Shown piece after piece: positions 4,727-5,081 of a DNA stretch of 5,081 nucleotides. How positions within the stretch are numbered: position 1 is the stretch's first letter; every line of letters starts with the position of its first letter. The notes below the pieces were generated by a model. The model had not been told where the DNA came from. It made no database searches and saw only the letters and a list, made by a program, of their open reading frames with translations. Source of the DNA: an uncultured Erysipelotrichaceae bacterium (GTDB lineage: Bacteria > Bacillota_I > Bacilli_A > RFN20 > CAG-288); assembly GCA_902771745.1 (NCBI GenBank), contig CACXYG010000116.1:1-5081 (forward strand), read 5' to 3'. The translations under genes were made by a program, and so were the position numbers.

Positions 4727-5081
4727 CTAGATACGTTTTGCAACTTCTAAGGCAACAAATAGCTTATTGATGTTGTGATTAGCGTCATGTAACTGACTAT
4801 GAACATAACGATCATCCGATAGAACATCACCCGTCACCAGGAAATCATATAGTTCCCAATCACGATAATCACAAATCGCCTGAATACCAGCTAGTTCCAT
4901 CTCCACAGCAAGACAGCCATCTTCTCTACGCTTCTTGACCAGATTTCTCGTCTCTCGATAAAACGCATCCGTCGTCCAGACTCTCCCCTTGATATAAGGT
5001 AACTTCAGTTCCTCAAAAATAGAAGCAAGCTTATCTGCAGTCTTAATCCTGATATAGTCACTCGCAGGAGCATAATGATAA
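4727..5081 (-). CDS. Nucleoside phosphorylase (uridine/purine phosphorylase superfamily), C-terminal 117 residues
   Basis: The visible part is the C-terminal half of a PNP/UDP-family phosphorylase, which splits a nucleoside with phosphate to give the free base and ribose-1-phosphate in nucleoside salvage. Counting from the window edge, WTTDAFYRET (35-44) and GCLAVEMELAG (55-65) are the diagnostic blocks. EME at 60-62 is the ribose-binding Glu-Met-Glu of the family. FLVTGDVLSDDRY (80-92) and a closing helix KLFVALEVAKRI follow. The WTTDA.YRET signature favours the uridine phosphorylase-like branch, but the base-binding residues lie partly outside the window, so substrate is uncertain. The gene starts beyond the right edge. 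It ends in TAG at 4729-4727. I see no strong terminator in the 124 bp before the DegV gene, only a weak AGAAT/ATTCT stem, so some read-through is possible. Confidence 0.88.
   Translation of the reverse strand, partial: YHYAPASDYIRIKTADKLASIFEELKLPYIKGRVWTTDAFYRETRNLVKKRREDGCLAVEMELAGIQAICDYRDWELYDFLVTGDVLSDDRYVHSQLHDANHNINKLFVALEVAKRI

Overview
The window looks like chromosomal DNA from a low-GC Firmicute. The evidence is AGGAGG-type ribosome binding sites, TATAAT/TACAAT promoters, U-tailed hairpin terminators, a DegV-family lipid-binding protein and an AT-rich composition. Erysipelotrichia is my best guess, but that is inference from protein character, not a marker gene. All confident protein genes lie on the minus strand. 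The only confident plus-strand gene is a tRNA.

Left part (1-2155), reading leftward: a RimK-like ATP-grasp ligase (2155-1268), a HAD phosphatase of the phosphoglycolate phosphatase type (1203-517) and the start of a guanylate-kinase-family protein that runs off the left edge (403-1). No terminator is visible between them, so they may be co-transcribed, yet each has its own promoter-like sequence. The first two promoters sit so close to the ATG, with no Shine-Dalgarno sequence, that leaderless or nearly leaderless mRNAs are predicted.

Middle (2156-2735): a divergent promoter drives an initiator tRNA-Met(CAT) followed by an intrinsic terminator. The initiator has unusual features: a C1/U72 end, an A29-U41 pair in place of the first of the three G-C pairs, and two adjacent U/U mismatches in the T stem. 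About 60 bp past the tRNA terminator is an exact 18-nt reverse complement of tRNA positions 31-48 (anticodon loop to variable loop), inside the loop of a 7-bp stem. Then come a 20-bp hairpin, a 15-codon ORF inside that hairpin, a strong unused SD and a chain of alternating GGAT/ATCC stems. I cannot assign this stretch to any known element. It is the part of the window most worth a second look.

Right part (2724-5081): an uncharacterised 250-aa protein with a possible PD-(D/E)XK-like core and a perfect 12-4-12 palindrome upstream of it; a DegV-family fatty-acid-binding protein with its own promoter and terminator; and the C-terminal 117 residues of a nucleoside phosphorylase (uridine/purine phosphorylase superfamily) cut by the right edge. 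These genes look like independent units, not one pathway.
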